The position numbers and the translations under genes are program-made. A stretch of 64,000 nt of DNA from Mycobacterium sp. IS-1590 (GTDB lineage: Bacteria > Actinomycetota > Actinomycetes > Mycobacteriales > Mycobacteriaceae): the NCBI RefSeq assembly GCF_001500025.1, contig NZ_LQIW01000004.1:110408-174407 (forward strand). The letters run 5' to 3'. The first letter of the stretch is position 1. Each line of letters opens with the position of its first letter. The notes below the pieces were generated by a model, which saw only the letters and a program-made list of their open reading frames with translations, searched no databases and was not told the origin of the DNA. Positions 30,680-41,300 of this stretch are shown piece by piece.

Positions 30680-31402
30680 ATGAAGACAAGACTGCCGCTG
30701 CGTCGGCTGATGATCATGGTTGCGGCAGTGTTCATCTCGGGTGCAGCGCTGGGCGCGCCCCTGGTGACCTCGGCAGGGCCGGCCGCGGCGGCGCCCACCG
30801 GCGAGTGTCCCGATGTGCAGGTGGTCTTCGCCCGCGGCACCGGGGAACCGCCGGGCGTCGGGCGCGTCGGCCAGGCGTTCGTCGACGCGCTGCGACCGCT
30901 CGTGGGCGATGAGTCCGTCGGCGTCTACGCGGTCAACTATCCCGCGACGCGGGACTTCCTGCGCGCCGCCGACGGCGCCAACGACGCCAGCCTCTTCGTT
31001 CAGAACATCGCGACCACCTGCCCGGACACCAAGATCGTGCTCGGCGGATACTCGCAGGGCGCCGCGGTCGTCGACGCAATCGCCCTGGCGAACACGCCGA
31101 CGCTCGGCTTCACCCAGCCGATGCCCGCCGCGGTCGCCGACCGCGTCGCCGCGGTGGCGGTGTTCGGCAATCCCTCCATCCGCCTGCTCGGCGGCCCGCT
31201 CACCGCGCTGAGCCCGGCGTACGGGCCCAAGACCATCGACCTGTGCAACGGTGCGGATCCGGTGTGCTCTAACGGAAACGACGTCGCTGCGCACAGCCTC
31301 TACGTCGAGTCGGGGCTCGCCGCGCAGGCGGCGCGGTTCACCGCCGACCGTCTCGGCGCCGCGGCGCCGATCACCACGCTGTCCGGCCAGGCCGGAGGCT
31401 GA
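30680..31402 (+). CDS. Secreted cutinase-family esterase
   Basis: A 240-residue exported hydrolase. The signal peptide (MKTRLPLRRLMIMVAAVF to about AAAAP, residue 38) is followed by the cutinase fold. This has VVFARGTGEPPGVG, the nucleophile GYSQGAAV, a catalytic Asp in LCNGADPVC, and His in DVAAHSLYV. The four Cys can form the two family disulfides. Mycobacterial cutinase-like proteins hydrolyse lipid or polyester substrates outside the cell. It lies 2 bp from the convergent pth gene. Confidence 0.92.
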   Translation: MKTRLPLRRLMIMVAAVFISGAALGAPLVTSAGPAAAAPTGECPDVQVVFARGTGEPPGVGRVGQAFVDALRPLVGDESVGVYAVNYPATRDFLRAADGANDASLFVQNIATTCPDTKIVLGGYSQGAAVVDAIALANTPTLGFTQPMPAAVADRVAAVAVFGNPSIRLLGGPLTALSPAYGPKTIDLCNGADPVCSNGNDVAAHSLYVESGLAAQAARFTADRLGAAAPITTLSGQAGG

Positions 31403-31404
31403 CA

Positions 31405-31983
31405 TCAGCCCCAGGCGTGCACGATGTTCTGCGCCGGTTCCACGCCATGTGCGATCAGGATCTCCGTGGCGTCGGCGGCCTGCTCGCAGATCGTCGGGAC
31501 GTCCTTCCATTCCGCGGAGGTGAAGGTGCTCAGCACGAACTTCGCGCCGTCGGTGCGGCCGGGCGGCCTACCGATCCCGATGCGGACACGCTGAAAGTCG
31601 TTGCTGCCCAACGACGAAGACACTGAGCGTAGACCGTTGTGCCCGGCCACACCGCCTCCGAACTTCAGCCGGATGCGGCCGAAGTCGATGTCGAGCTCGT
31701 CATGGATCACGACGATGTCGGCCGGCGGCACCGAGTAGAACTTGGCCAGCGGCCCGACCTGCCGACCCGACTCGTTCATGTAGGTGCGTGGTTTGGCCAG
31801 CACCACCGAGCGTCCGGCGAGGTGGCCGGTGACCACCTCGGCGCCGGACTTCTTGTGCACCTTGAATCCCGAGCCGATGCGGTCGGCGAGGATGTCGGCG
31901 ACGAGGAACCCGAGGTTGTGCCGCGTGGTGGCGTATTGCGGGCCCGGGTTGCCCAGGCCGACCACGAGTAGTGGTTCGGCCAT
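31405..31983 (-). CDS. pth: Peptidyl-tRNA hydrolase
   Basis: A 192-residue enzyme that frees tRNA from stalled peptidyl-tRNA. It has [20 protein letters not shown] with the catalytic His, the Asn in [10 protein letters not shown], and [27 protein letters not shown] containing the catalytic Asp. Length is standard. It follows rplY by 6 nt on the same strand, the usual rplY-pth operon (M. tuberculosis Rv1014c). Confidence 0.96.
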   Translation of the reverse strand: MAEPLLVVGLGNPGPQYATTRHNLGFLVADILADRIGSGFKVHKKSGAEVVTGHLAGRSVVLAKPRTYMNESGRQVGPLAKFYSVPPADIVVIHDELDIDFGRIRLKFGGGVAGHNGLRSVSSSLGSNDFQRVRIGIGRPPGRTDGAKFVLSTFTSAEWKDVPTICEQAADATEILIAHGVEPAQNIVHAWG

Positions 31984-31989
31984 GCCGGA

Positions 31990-32667
31990 CTACTCCGATT
32001 CTTCGGCGGGAGCCGCCTCGGCGCCCTCGCCCTCGTCGGTCTCCTCGGCAACCTCTGCGGCTTCCTGCTCTTCCTCCGCAGTCTCGCCGGCACCCTCGGC
32101 CTCGAGCTCCTCGGCGGAGGGCGCCTCGACGACGTTGACCACCAGCATCTCCGGATCCGAGATCAGCGAGACGCCGGAGGGCAGCTCGATGGAACCCGCG
32201 CTGAACTGCGTGCCGGCCTCGACACCCTCGACCGATACCGTCAGCTGCTGAGGGATCGACAACGCGTCGGCCTCGACCTCGATGGTGTTGGCGTCCTGGG
32301 TGACCAGCGTGCCGGGCACCGCCTCACCCTCGACGAGGACGTTGACCTCGACGACCACCTTCTCACCACGACGCACGACGAGCAGATCGGCGTGCGTGAT
32401 GGTGCGGCGGATCGGGTGGATGTCGAGGGCCTTGGTCAGCGCGAGCTGCTCCTTGCCGCCGATGTCGAGCGTCAGCACGGCGTTGGTGCCGGCGCGGCGC
32501 AGAACGGCGGCGAAGTCATGGCCGTCGAGTTCGAGGTGCTGCGGATCGGTGCCGTGACCGTAGAGAACCGCGGGCACCTTGCCATTGCGGCGGGCGCGGC
32601 GCGATGCGCCCTTGCCGGTCTCGGTGCGGACCGCGGCGGTCAGGTTGTTGGGGGCGTTCTTCGCCAT
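31990..32667 (-). CDS. rplY: 50S ribosomal protein L25 (general stress protein Ctc form)
   Basis: A 225-residue 5S rRNA-binding protein of the long CTC type: an N-terminal L25 domain ([24 protein letters not shown]) followed by the TL5 beta domain and a highly acidic, Glu/Ala-rich tail from about residue 185. ATG at 32667, with AGGAG 12 nt upstream. First gene of the rplY-pth operon (M. tuberculosis Rv1015c). Confidence 0.95.
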   Translation of the reverse strand: MAKNAPNNLTAAVRTETGKGASRRARRNGKVPAVLYGHGTDPQHLELDGHDFAAVLRRAGTNAVLTLDIGGKEQLALTKALDIHPIRRTITHADLLVVRRGEKVVVEVNVLVEGEAVPGTLVTQDANTIEVEADALSIPQQLTVSVEGVEAGTQFSAGSIELPSGVSLISDPEMLVVNVVEAPSAEELEAEGAGETAEEEQEAAEVAEETDEGEGAEAAPAEESE

Positions 32668-32809
32668 GATGTGGGTGCTCCTGTCGTGTGCTCGGCACGG
32701 CGGGGCTCAACCACATGAGGTTCGCGTCGATAACGGTGGCCTCCGCTGGCGCGGCCACCCTCGCCGTGATCACCGGTCAGGGTAGCCGGAAACGCCGCCG
32801 CGCCCCAAA

Positions 32810-33682
32810 TCAGAGCGGGAACTTGGTGCCGGTGAGCTGCTCGGAGAGTTCCCACAGCGCGCTCGCCGTCCGGCCGTCGCGCGCCAGCGGGCTGCGGAAC
32901 CCCGTCGGCCCGGTGGGCCCGCGACTGCCGAAGCGCGGGCCCACGAATGTGTCGCCCGGCAGGTCCTCGGCCACCGCGTACAGGGTCTGGCGGGCACCGA
33001 ACTCGGGCTCGGTGGCGAACACCCGGTTGGCCGCGAGCCAGAATCGGGTTCCGATCGGGTTGCCCGTCTGGCCCTGCAGATTCGTCGCGGAGTAGCCCGG
33101 ATGCGCGGCGATCGCCCGGACCGGTGAGCCGGCCTCGCTGAGCCGGCGCTGCAGATCCTTTGTGAACAGCAGGTTCGCGAGCTTCGACTGGCCGTAGGCG
33201 GGCCACGCCAGATACGGTCGGGCCTTCCAGTTGAGGTCCTTGAGATTGATCCGGCCGATCAGATGCATGACCGAGGACACCGTCACGACCCGGTCGCGGA
33301 TCTTGGGCAACAGCAGGTTCGTCAGGGCGAAATGACCCAGATGGTTCGTGCCGATCTGGCTCTCGAAACCGTCGACGGTCAACGCGTACGGCACGGCCAT
33401 GATGCCGGCGTTGTTGACCAGCACATCGACGGCCTCGATGCCGTCGGCGAACGCGCGCACGGACGCCAGGTCCTGCAGGTCGAGCTTGCCGATCTCGACA
33501 TCCCCGGTGATCGTCGCGGCAGCCTCGTCGCCCTTGGCGGTGTTGCGCACGGCGAGGATGACCTTGGCGCCGGCTCCGGCCAGCTCCCGCGCGGTGATCA
33601 AGCCGATGCCGCTGTTGGCGCCGGTGACGATGACGGTGCGCCCGCGGAAGGAGGGCAGATCCGCGGCGGTCCATGCACTCAT
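32810..33682 (-). CDS. Short-chain dehydrogenase/reductase (SDR)
   Basis: A 290-residue NAD(P)-dependent oxidoreductase. Cofactor motif TGANSGIGLITAREL near residue 17, NNAGIM near 90, catalytic Ser in VTVSSVMH near 130 and YGQSKLANL (Tyr/Lys) near 157. The overall pattern resembles protochlorophyllide-reductase-like and retinol-dehydrogenase-like SDRs, abundant in mycobacteria with unknown substrates. ATG at 33682 is preferred over 33733, because MSAWTAADLPSFRGR is the family start. No counterpart at this locus in M. tuberculosis. Confidence 0.9.
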   Translation of the reverse strand: MSAWTAADLPSFRGRTVIVTGANSGIGLITARELAGAGAKVILAVRNTAKGDEAAATITGDVEIGKLDLQDLASVRAFADGIEAVDVLVNNAGIMAVPYALTVDGFESQIGTNHLGHFALTNLLLPKIRDRVVTVSSVMHLIGRINLKDLNWKARPYLAWPAYGQSKLANLLFTKDLQRRLSEAGSPVRAIAAHPGYSATNLQGQTGNPIGTRFWLAANRVFATEPEFGARQTLYAVAEDLPGDTFVGPRFGSRGPTGPTGFRSPLARDGRTASALWELSEQLTGTKFPL

Positions 33683-33777
33683 GACGACCACCCTAGTGAG
33701 TTGGCGTGAAATGGCATTCCCGCAGGCCCTCACTCGCTCTTTCGCTGCTGGAACGCCCTTTCATGGAGAAACAGGCG

Positions 33778-34461
33778 CTACTTCGGCGGCGGCTTGGGCA
33801 CGGCGACGTTGAAGCCGCCGATGATCTTCTCGATGTCGGGGGCCTCCTCGGCGGCCTTCTGGGCATAACCCGTCACCGTGAACTGCACGAGATAGTGCTG
33901 CTTGGCGGGCGGTGCGCCGGTCGCGATCACGATGCGGTTGTAGCTGTGCATCCGGGTGCCGTTGAGGTCGTAGCTGCCCTCGATCATCGCCGACGGGAAA
34001 CCCTTGAAATCGTTCATCGAGGCGTTGAGACGTTTGAAGTTCTGCGACATCTCGGCGTCGACGTATCCGTGCTTGATCGCCTCGCGCGGGTCGAAGTCGC
34101 CGGTCAACTTCATCACCACCAGCATCGCGATCGGGTACGTCTCGCCCTTGGCGATCACCCTGGTTCCGGGCGCGAAGTTGGTGTTGAAGTACGGCTCCCA
34201 TCCGGCCGGGGTCGGATACGAAACGGTCAGATCGGTGAGCTTCTCGGGGAACACGGGCTGGCCGGTGACACCGGCCTGTTCCAGGAACGCCGCGATGGGC
34301 ATCGGCTTGTCATCCGGATTGGCGGTGGACGTCGGCGGCGCCGACGACGTCGACCACACCGACTGGTAGTTGGGCGGTTCCGTGCCGCAGCCGGACACCG
34401 CGGCGATCGTGCCGACGGCCGTCACCGCAGCGACGAGAAGCTGAAAGCCGCGACGGCTCAC
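33778..34461 (-). CDS. lpqT: Lipoprotein LpqT (LpqN/LpqT family)
   Basis: A 227-residue lipoprotein. The signal peptide begins VSRRGFQLLVAAVTAV and ends in the lipobox AVSGC (Cys 22-23). A Ser/Thr/Pro linker follows, then the LpqN/LpqT domain with LTVSYPTPAGWEPYFN and MLVVMKLTGDFDPREAI. Relatives bind lipids and interact with cell-envelope transporters; that is family knowledge. The GTG at 34461 overlaps the arsC stop (GTGA), so it is translationally coupled. The M. tuberculosis counterpart is Rv1016c. Confidence 0.9.
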   Translation of the reverse strand: MSRRGFQLLVAAVTAVGTIAAVSGCGTEPPNYQSVWSTSSAPPTSTANPDDKPMPIAAFLEQAGVTGQPVFPEKLTDLTVSYPTPAGWEPYFNTNFAPGTRVIAKGETYPIAMLVVMKLTGDFDPREAIKHGYVDAEMSQNFKRLNASMNDFKGFPSAMIEGSYDLNGTRMHSYNRIVIATGAPPAKQHYLVQFTVTGYAQKAAEEAPDIEKIIGGFNVAVPKPPPK

Positions 34462-34802
34462 AGAATCTCGCGCACCGCGTCGATCGGCCGGGCCAACCGG
34501 GTGCCCTTCGGCGTGATGACGAACGGGCGCTCGATCAGGATCGGATTCGCGACCATCGCGTCGAGCAGTTCGTCGTCGGAGGCATTCGCCAAGCCGAGCT
34601 CGCGGTACACCGACTCCTTCTTGCGCACGGCGGCCCGCACCTCGATGCCGGCGTCGGCGATCATCTTCTCCAGCTCGGCGCGGGTCGGCGGCGTCTTCAG
34701 GTACTGGACGATCTCCGGCTCGATTCCGTTCTCCCGCAACAGATCCAGCGTCTTGCGTGAGGTGGAGCACTTGGGGTTGTGGTAGATGACGCCCTTGGAC
34801 AT
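34458..34802 (-). CDS. arsC: Arsenate reductase, glutaredoxin-coupled ArsC type
   Basis: A 114-residue protein with the ArsC/Spx thioredoxin fold. Catalytic Cys lies at residue 12 in YHNPKCSTSRKTL, followed by YLKTPPTRAEL and the C-terminal VANPILIERPFVITPKG with the substrate-binding Arg. No other ars gene is near, so it may be a general ArsC-like reductase rather than part of an arsenic operon. It starts exactly at the prsA stop and overlaps lpqT by 4 bp, giving a tight prsA-arsC-lpqT operon. Confidence 0.92.
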   Translation of the reverse strand: MSKGVIYHNPKCSTSRKTLDLLRENGIEPEIVQYLKTPPTRAELEKMIADAGIEVRAAVRKKESVYRELGLANASDDELLDAMVANPILIERPFVITPKGTRLARPIDAVREIL

Positions 34803-35783
34803 CTAGGCCGACCCGTCGAAAAGACTGGTGACAGAACCATTGTCGAACACCGCGCGGATCGTGTTCGCCAACAGCGGCGCGATCGACAGCACGGTCAACT
34901 GCGGGAAACGCTTGTCATCGCCGATCGGCAGCGTGTTGGTGACGATCACCTCGCAGGCGCCCGAATCGGCCAACCGCTCGCGGGCCGGATCCGACAGCAC
35001 ACCGTGTGTCGCCGCGATGATCACGTCGCCCGCACCGTCGGCCTTGAGCAGCTTGACCGCGCCGGCGATGGTGCCGCCGGTGTCGATCATGTCGTCGGTC
35101 AGCACGCAGGTCTTGCCCCGCACGTCGCCGACGACGCGGTTGGACACCACCTCGTTGGGTTTGAGCGGGTCGCGAGTCTTATGGATAAAGGCGAGGGGAA
35201 CGCCTCCTAATGAGTCGGCCCACTTCTCGGCGACGCGCACCCGGCCCGAATCGGGGGACACCACGACCATGTCGTGCGAGGAGTAGTGCTCGGCGATGTA
35301 GCCGGTGAGCAGCTTCTGCGCCCGCATGTGGTCGACGGGCCCGTCGAAGAAGCCCTGGATCTGGTCGGTGTGCAGGTCGACGGTGACGATCCGGTCGGCA
35401 CCCGCGGTCTTGAGCAGGTCGGCGACCAACCGCGCCGAGATCGGTTCACGGCCGCGGTGCTTCTTGTCCTGCCGTGCGTACGGATAGAACGGCAGGATCG
35501 CGGTGATCCGCTTGGCGCTGCCGCGCTTGAGCGCGTCGATCATGATCAGCTGTTCCATCAGGTGCTGATTGAGCGGCGCGGGATGGCTCTGCAGCACGAA
35601 GGCGTCACAGCCGCGGACGGATTCGTCGAACCGGACGAAGATCTCGCCGTTGGCGAAGTCCCGCGCGGTCTGCGCCGTCACGGGTACGTCGAGTTCCTTG
35701 GCGACCTGTTCAGCGAGTTCGGGGTGCGCCCGACCCGAGAACAACATCAAATTTTTTCGATTGTCGGTCCACTCGGTGCCCAC
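34803..35783 (-). CDS. prsA: Ribose-phosphate pyrophosphokinase
   Basis: A 326-residue PRPP synthase that makes PRPP from ribose-5-phosphate and ATP for nucleotide, His/Trp and arabinan precursor synthesis. Motifs: FVLQSHPAPLNQHLMEQL, PYARQDKKHRGREPIS, the flexible loop, and the PRPP-binding CVLTDDMIDTGGTI. The start is GTG at 35783. It lies 98 bp downstream of glmU on the same strand (M. tuberculosis Rv1017c). Confidence 0.96.
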   Translation of the reverse strand: MGTEWTDNRKNLMLFSGRAHPELAEQVAKELDVPVTAQTARDFANGEIFVRFDESVRGCDAFVLQSHPAPLNQHLMEQLIMIDALKRGSAKRITAILPFYPYARQDKKHRGREPISARLVADLLKTAGADRIVTVDLHTDQIQGFFDGPVDHMRAQKLLTGYIAEHYSSHDMVVVSPDSGRVRVAEKWADSLGGVPLAFIHKTRDPLKPNEVVSNRVVGDVRGKTCVLTDDMIDTGGTIAGAVKLLKADGAGDVIIAATHGVLSDPARERLADSGACEVIVTNTLPIGDDKRFPQLTVLSIAPLLANTIRAVFDNGSVTSLFDGSA

Positions 35784-35881
35784 AGTGCGCCTTCAAGGTC
35801 GGGGATCGATACCGGCTAATCCTACGTAGCTCGACGCGTCGGGCGTGTCCGGGTGGCCAGATTGTGAACGGCCGGCGCCGT

Positions 35882-37363
35882 TCACCGCGATTCCGTGTCA
35901 TCGGTAGCCGACCCGTCCTCGTCGGCCGATGCCTGCTGCGCCGCCCGCGCTGCCGCCGACCCCGGCCGTTTGCGCGTCACCCAGCCCTCGATGTTGCGCT
36001 GCGGCCCCGCCGACACGGCCAGCGCACCCGGCGGCACGTCGTCGCGCACGACGGTCCCCGCCCCGGTGTAGGCGCCGTCGCCGACGGTGACCGGGGCGAC
36101 GAACATCGTGTCCGACCCGGTCCGGACGTGTGAGCCGATCGTGGTGCGGCTCTTGGTCTCGCCGTCGTAGTTGACGAAGACGCTCGACGCTCCGATGTTG
36201 CTGTGCTCGCCGATGTCGGCGTCGCCGACGTACGTCAGATGCGGCACCTTGGTGCCGGTGCCGATGGTCGAATTCTTGGTCTCGACGAATGCGCCGAGCT
36301 TGCCGTCGGCGCCCAGCACGGTGCCCGGCCGCAGGTAGGCGAAGGGTCCGACCGTCGCACCGTCCCCGATCACCGACGAGGCGGCGTGCGTGCGGCACAC
36401 CGTCGCGCCGTCACCGACCGTGACGTCGGCCAAGGTGGTGTCGGGGCCGACCTCGCAGCGTCCGCCGATGCGGGTGCCCTCGAGCAGCTGGGTGCCCGGC
36501 TTGACGAGGGTGTCGCGGCCGATGGTCACGTCGACGTCGATCCACGTCGTGGCGGGATCGACAACGGTGACCCCGGCCCGCTGGTGCGCGGCGACGATGC
36601 GCCGGTTCAGCTCCGCGCCCAGCTCGGCCAGCTGCACACGGTCGTTGACCCCCGCCACCAGCGTCGAGTCGTCCACATGCTTGGCCCGCACGACGAGACC
36701 GTCGGAGCGCACGATCGCGATGACATCGGTCAGGTACTGCTCCTGCTGGGCGTTGTCCGAACTCAGACGGCCCAACGCGGACCGCAGCGCGGCGACGTCG
36801 AACGCGTACACCCCGGAGTTGACCTCGGTGATCGCCCGCTGTTCGGGGCTGGCGTCGGCCTGTTCGACGATGCCCATCACCTCGCCGTCCTGTGTGCGCA
36901 GGATCCGGCCGTAACCCGTCGGGTCGGGCAGCGTGGTGGTCAGCACGGTCGCCGCGGTCGGGCGGGTGTTGTGCGTGCTGATCAGGTCGGCCAGCGTGTC
37001 GGCGTCGAGCAACGGCACGTCGCCCGAGGTCACCGCGACCGTGCCGGTGAAGTCGGGCGGCAGTGCCCCCAAGCCGCACTGCACGGCGTGTCCGGTACCG
37101 AGCTGCTGCTCCTGGGTGGCGGTGTCGATCGGGCGGCCGAGCTCGGCGGCCAGCCGCTCGACCTCGGGCGTCACCCGGTCCCGGTCCTTGCCGACCACGA
37201 CGACCAGGTGCCGCGGCGCCGCCCCGGCCACCGCGTGCAGGGCATGCGCGAGCATGCTGCGACCCGCCATCGTGTGCAGCACTTTCGGGGTGTCGGACCG
37301 CATCCGGGTGCCGGCGCCTGCCGCGAGCACGACCACCGCTGTATCGGAGGTTGCCTGCGTCAT
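35882..37363 (-). CDS. glmU: Bifunctional GlmU (GlcN-1-P acetyltransferase / GlcNAc-1-P uridyltransferase)
   Basis: A 493-residue enzyme making UDP-GlcNAc for peptidoglycan and arabinogalactan. The N-terminal uridyltransferase has [21 protein letters not shown]. The C-terminal half is a left-handed beta-helix of hexapeptide repeats (from about residue 260) with catalytic His in [16 protein letters not shown] repeats. A low-complexity Ala/Glu tail ends the protein. ATG at 37363 has GGAAGGA 7 nt upstream, so the longer frame from 37468 is rejected. The M. tuberculosis counterpart is Rv1018c. Confidence 0.95.
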   Translation of the reverse strand: MTQATSDTAVVVLAAGAGTRMRSDTPKVLHTMAGRSMLAHALHAVAGAAPRHLVVVVGKDRDRVTPEVERLAAELGRPIDTATQEQQLGTGHAVQCGLGALPPDFTGTVAVTSGDVPLLDADTLADLISTHNTRPTAATVLTTTLPDPTGYGRILRTQDGEVMGIVEQADASPEQRAITEVNSGVYAFDVAALRSALGRLSSDNAQQEQYLTDVIAIVRSDGLVVRAKHVDDSTLVAGVNDRVQLAELGAELNRRIVAAHQRAGVTVVDPATTWIDVDVTIGRDTLVKPGTQLLEGTRIGGRCEVGPDTTLADVTVGDGATVCRTHAASSVIGDGATVGPFAYLRPGTVLGADGKLGAFVETKNSTIGTGTKVPHLTYVGDADIGEHSNIGASSVFVNYDGETKSRTTIGSHVRTGSDTMFVAPVTVGDGAYTGAGTVVRDDVPPGALAVSAGPQRNIEGWVTRKRPGSAAARAAQQASADEDGSATDDTESR

Positions 37364-37472
37364 CGGGCATTCCTTCCCAGCGTGAGCCCCGCGAACGCCG
37401 GGGACGAAGGTGTCTGTCCGACGACGCGCCAACCCACGTTTGTCATATGGCGGTCGCTCGCCGCTCAATCCG

Positions 37473-37544
37473 CTCCGTCGCCAGGACTCGAACCTGAACT
37501 ATCTGAACCAAAATCAGAGGTGCTGCCGATTACACCACGACGGA
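37473..37544 (-). tRNA. tRNA-Gln (anticodon TTG)
   Basis: On the minus strand a 72-nt cloverleaf is visible. The acceptor stem TCCGTCG pairs with CGACGGA, the D-arm includes TGGTGTAATCGGCA, the anticodon stem TCTGA/TCAGA encloses the loop TTTTGGT (anticodon TTG, reading CAA), and the T-arm contains GGTTCGAGTCC. The discriminator is G. CCA is not encoded. It lies between glmU and the tetR gene, as in M. tuberculosis. Confidence 0.95.
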
Positions 37545-37587
37545 TCGAACACCTCGTGATGCTAGTCCAACGGCGGCGTGGGGCATC

Positions 37588-37593
37588 TAACCT
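37588..37593 (+). promoter_or_regulatory. -10 box of the tetR gene (leaderless)
   Basis: TAACCT lies 7 nt before the GTG at 37601. The spacing places the transcription start on the start codon and supports this start over longer alternatives. Confidence 0.5.
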
Positions 37594-37600
37594 GGTAACC

Positions 37601-38248
37601 GTGGCAGCACTCGACAAGGAGGTCAGGGCGCCGCGGGCGCGGATGACGGGCGCCGAGCGGCGCCACCAGCTCATCGAGGTCGCGCGCAAGCTCTTCGCCG
37701 AGCGTGGCTATGAGGGCACGTCGATCGAGGAGATCGCGCAGCGCGCCAACGTCTCCAAGCCCGTCGTCTACGAACACTTCGGCGGTAAAGAGGGCCTGTA
37801 CGCGGTGGTCGTCGACCGTGAGATGTCGGCATTGCTCGACGGGATCACCTCGTCGCTGACCCGGATGACCAACAACCGTTCGCGGCTGCGCATCGAGCGC
37901 GTCGCGCTCGCCCTGCTGACCTATGTCGACGAACGCACCGACGGCTTTCGCATCCTGATCCGCGACTCCCCGGCGTCGATCACCTCCGGCAGTACCTATT
38001 CGACGCTGCTCAACGAGGCCGTCAACCAGGTGTCCTCGATCCTGGCCGGCGACTTCTCCCGCCGGGGTCTGGACCCGGAGATGGCGCCGCTGTACGCGCA
38101 GGCGTTGGTCGGATCGGTGTCGATGACCGCGCAGTGGTGGCTCGATGTGCGCGAGCCCAAGAAGGAGGTCGTCGCCGCGCATCTGGTCAACCTGTGCTGG
38201 AACGGGCTGATGCATCTGGAGAACGATCCGCTGTTGCTCGACGAGTGA
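37601..38248 (+). CDS. TetR-family transcriptional regulator (Rv1019-type)
   Basis: A 215-residue regulator with HTH residues 22-75 (RRHQLIEVARKLFAERGYEGTS, then IAQRANVSKPVVYEHFGGKEGLY) and a helical ligand domain with GFRILIRDSPA. The GTG at 37601 has a -10 box 7 nt upstream. It precedes mfd by 77 bp on the same strand, as in M. tuberculosis, where the Rv1019 gene is next to mfd. The ligand and targets cannot be read from sequence. Confidence 0.92.
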   Translation: MAALDKEVRAPRARMTGAERRHQLIEVARKLFAERGYEGTSIEEIAQRANVSKPVVYEHFGGKEGLYAVVVDREMSALLDGITSSLTRMTNNRSRLRIERVALALLTYVDERTDGFRILIRDSPASITSGSTYSTLLNEAVNQVSSILAGDFSRRGLDPEMAPLYAQALVGSVSMTAQWWLDVREPKKEVVAAHLVNLCWNGLMHLENDPLLLDE

Positions 38249-38325
38249 CGTAGATCTCGTCAGCGGATGGGGGCAAACCCTCGTCGCGGCAAGCGTTTCG
38301 GCGCGTGCCTACGATGGAAGGCATC

Positions 38326-41300
38326 ATGACCGCATCGGGGACCGTGTCCGTCCCAACCCCGATCGCCGGGCTCGTCGATCTGGCTCTTCGAGATCCCTCC
38401 CTGAAGGAGATCTCGCGCCTCGCCGCCGACAGGCCCGCCGATCTGGCCATCGTCGGCCCGGCCGCCGCCCGGGTGTTCGTCGCGTCCGCGATCGCGCACG
38501 CCTGCCCGCTGGTCGTCGTGACCGCCACCGGGCGCGAGGCCGACGATCTGACCGCCGAACTGCGCGGCGTGTTCGGTGACGCCGTGGCGATGTTCCCCTC
38601 GTGGGAGACGCTGCCGCACGAACGGCTCTCACCGGGTGTCGACACCGTCGGTGCGCGGCTCATGTTGTTGCGCAGGCTGACCCACCCCGACGACACCCGT
38701 CTCGGGCCGCCGCTGCAAGTGGTGGTCACCACCGCGCGATCGTTGCTGCAACCCATGGCCCCCGACGTGGCCGACGTCGAACCGGTGACGCTGCGCGTGG
38801 GCGCCGAGGCCGAGTTCGACAGCCTGATCGAACGGCTCGTCGAACTCGCCTACACCCGCGTCGACATGGTCGGCAAGCGCGGCGAGTTCGCGGTGCGCGG
38901 CGGCATCCTCGACCTGTTTCCGCCGACCTACGAGCATCCGGTGCGTATCGAGTTCTGGGGCGACGAGGTGTCCGAGATGCGGATGTTCTCCGTCGCCGAC
39001 CAGCGGTCGATTCCGGAGATCGACGTCGACACCGTGATCGCGGTGCCGTGCAGGGAGGTGCTGCTGACCGAGGATGTCCGCGAACGCGCCGTCGAACTGG
39101 CCCGCGAGCACCCCGTGCAGGAGAACACGCTGCCCGGCACCGTTCCCGACATGCTAGCCAAGCTCTCCGAGGGCATCCCGGTCGACGGGATGGAGGCCCT
39201 TCTTCCGCTGTTGCGTCCCGACGAGCTGTCGACGTTCTCGGATCTGTTGCCTGCGGGCACGCCGCTGTTGATCTGTGATCCGGAGAAGGTCCGCACCCGG
39301 GCCGCCGATCTGATCAAGACGGGCCGCGAGTTCCTGGAGGCGTCGTGGTCGGCTGCAGCGCTTGGCGGTGGCAAGAGCACAGCTCCGATCGACCTCGAGG
39401 CGCTGGGTGCGTCGGGTTTCGTCGAACTGGACGACGCGCGCGCCGCGGCCCGCGAGAGCGGGCACCCGTGGTGGACGTTGAGCCAGCTGTCCGACGAAGC
39501 CGCGCTGGAGATCGACATCCGGCCGGCGCCGTCGGCCCGCGGACAACAGAGCAATGTCACCGAGATCTTCGCGATGCTGCGTGCGCATGTCCTCACCGGT
39601 GGTCACGCTGCCGTCGTCACGCCCGGCACCGGAACGGCTCACCGCGTCGTCGAGCAGTTACGCGAATCCGACACGGCAGCAGTCTGTTTGGAGCCGGGGG
39701 AGGATCTCAGGGACGGAATCGTCAACGTCCTCAAGGGCCCGCTGCACGACGGTGTGGTGATCCCCGGCGCGAACCTGGTGATCATCACCGAGACCGACCT
39801 CACCGGTAACCGCGCCACCGCCACCGAAGGTAAACGGCTGGCCGCCAAGCGGCGCAACGTCGTTGACCCGCTGGCCCTGTCCGCCGGCGATCTGGTGGTG
39901 CACGACCAGCACGGCATCGGACGGTTCGTCGAGATGACCGAACGCGTCGTCGGCGGCGCCCGTCGCGAGTACCTGGTGCTGGAGTACGCATCGTCCAAGC
40001 GGGGCGGGGGCACCGACAAGCTGTACGTGCCGATGGACTCGCTGGACCAATTGTCGCGCTATGTCGGTGGGGAGTCGCCGACGCTGTCCCGGCTGGGCGG
40101 CAGTGACTGGACCAACACAAAGACCAAGGCGCGCAGAGCAGTTCGCGAGATCGCCGCTGAACTGGTGTCGCTGTACGCCAAGCGGCAGGCCTCGCCCGGT
40201 CACGCATTCGGCCCCGACAGCCCGTGGCAGGCCGAGATGGAGGACGCGTTCGGCTTCACCGAGACCGTCGACCAGTTGACGGCCATCACCGAGGTCAAGG
40301 CCGACATGGAAAAGCCCATCCCGATGGACCGGGTGATCTGCGGCGACGTCGGTTACGGCAAGACCGAGATCGCGGTACGAGCGGCGTTCAAGGCGGTGCA
40401 GGACGGTAAGCAGGTCGCGGTGTTGGTGCCGACGACGCTGCTGGCCGACCAGCATCTTCAAACCTTCACCCAGCGAATGTCTGGCTTCCCCGTCACGGTG
40501 AAGGGCTTGTCGCGCTTCACCGATCCGGCCGAGTCGCGCGCGGTGCTCGAGGGCATGAAGGACGGCAGCGTCGACATCGTGATCGGCACGCACCGGCTGC
40601 TGCAGACCGGCGTCACCTGGAAGGACCTCGGCCTGATCGTGGTCGACGAGGAGCAACGCTTCGGTGTCGAGCACAAAGAACACATCAAGTCGATGCGCAC
40701 CCATGTCGACGTGCTGACCATGAGCGCCACCCCGATCCCGCGCACGCTGGAGATGAGCCTCGCCGGCATTCGGGAGATGTCGACGATCCTCACTCCGCCC
40801 GAGGAGCGCTACCCGGTGTTGACGTACGTCGGACCCCACGACGACAAGCAGATCGCCGCGGCGCTGCGCCGCGAACTGTTACGCGACGGGCAGGCGTTCT
40901 ACATCCACAACCGGGTCAGGACCATCGACCAAGCGGCCGCGCGGGTTTCGGCGTTGGTGCCCGAGGCGCGCGTGGTCGTCGCGCACGGTCAGATGCCCGA
41001 GGAACAGCTCGAGCGCACCGTCGAGGGATTCTGGAACCGCGAATACGACATCCTGGTCTGCACGACGATCGTCGAGACCGGCCTGGACATCTCCAACGCC
41101 AACACCTTGATCGTCGAGCGCGCCGACACCTTCGGCCTGTCGCAGCTGCATCAGTTGAGGGGCCGGGTCGGCCGTAGCCGCGAACGTGGTTATGCGTATT
41201 TCCTGTACCCGCCGGAGGTTCCGCTCACCGAGACCGCCTACGACCGGCTGGCGACCATCGCGCAGAACAACGAACTCGGCGCGGGCATGGCGGTGGCGAT

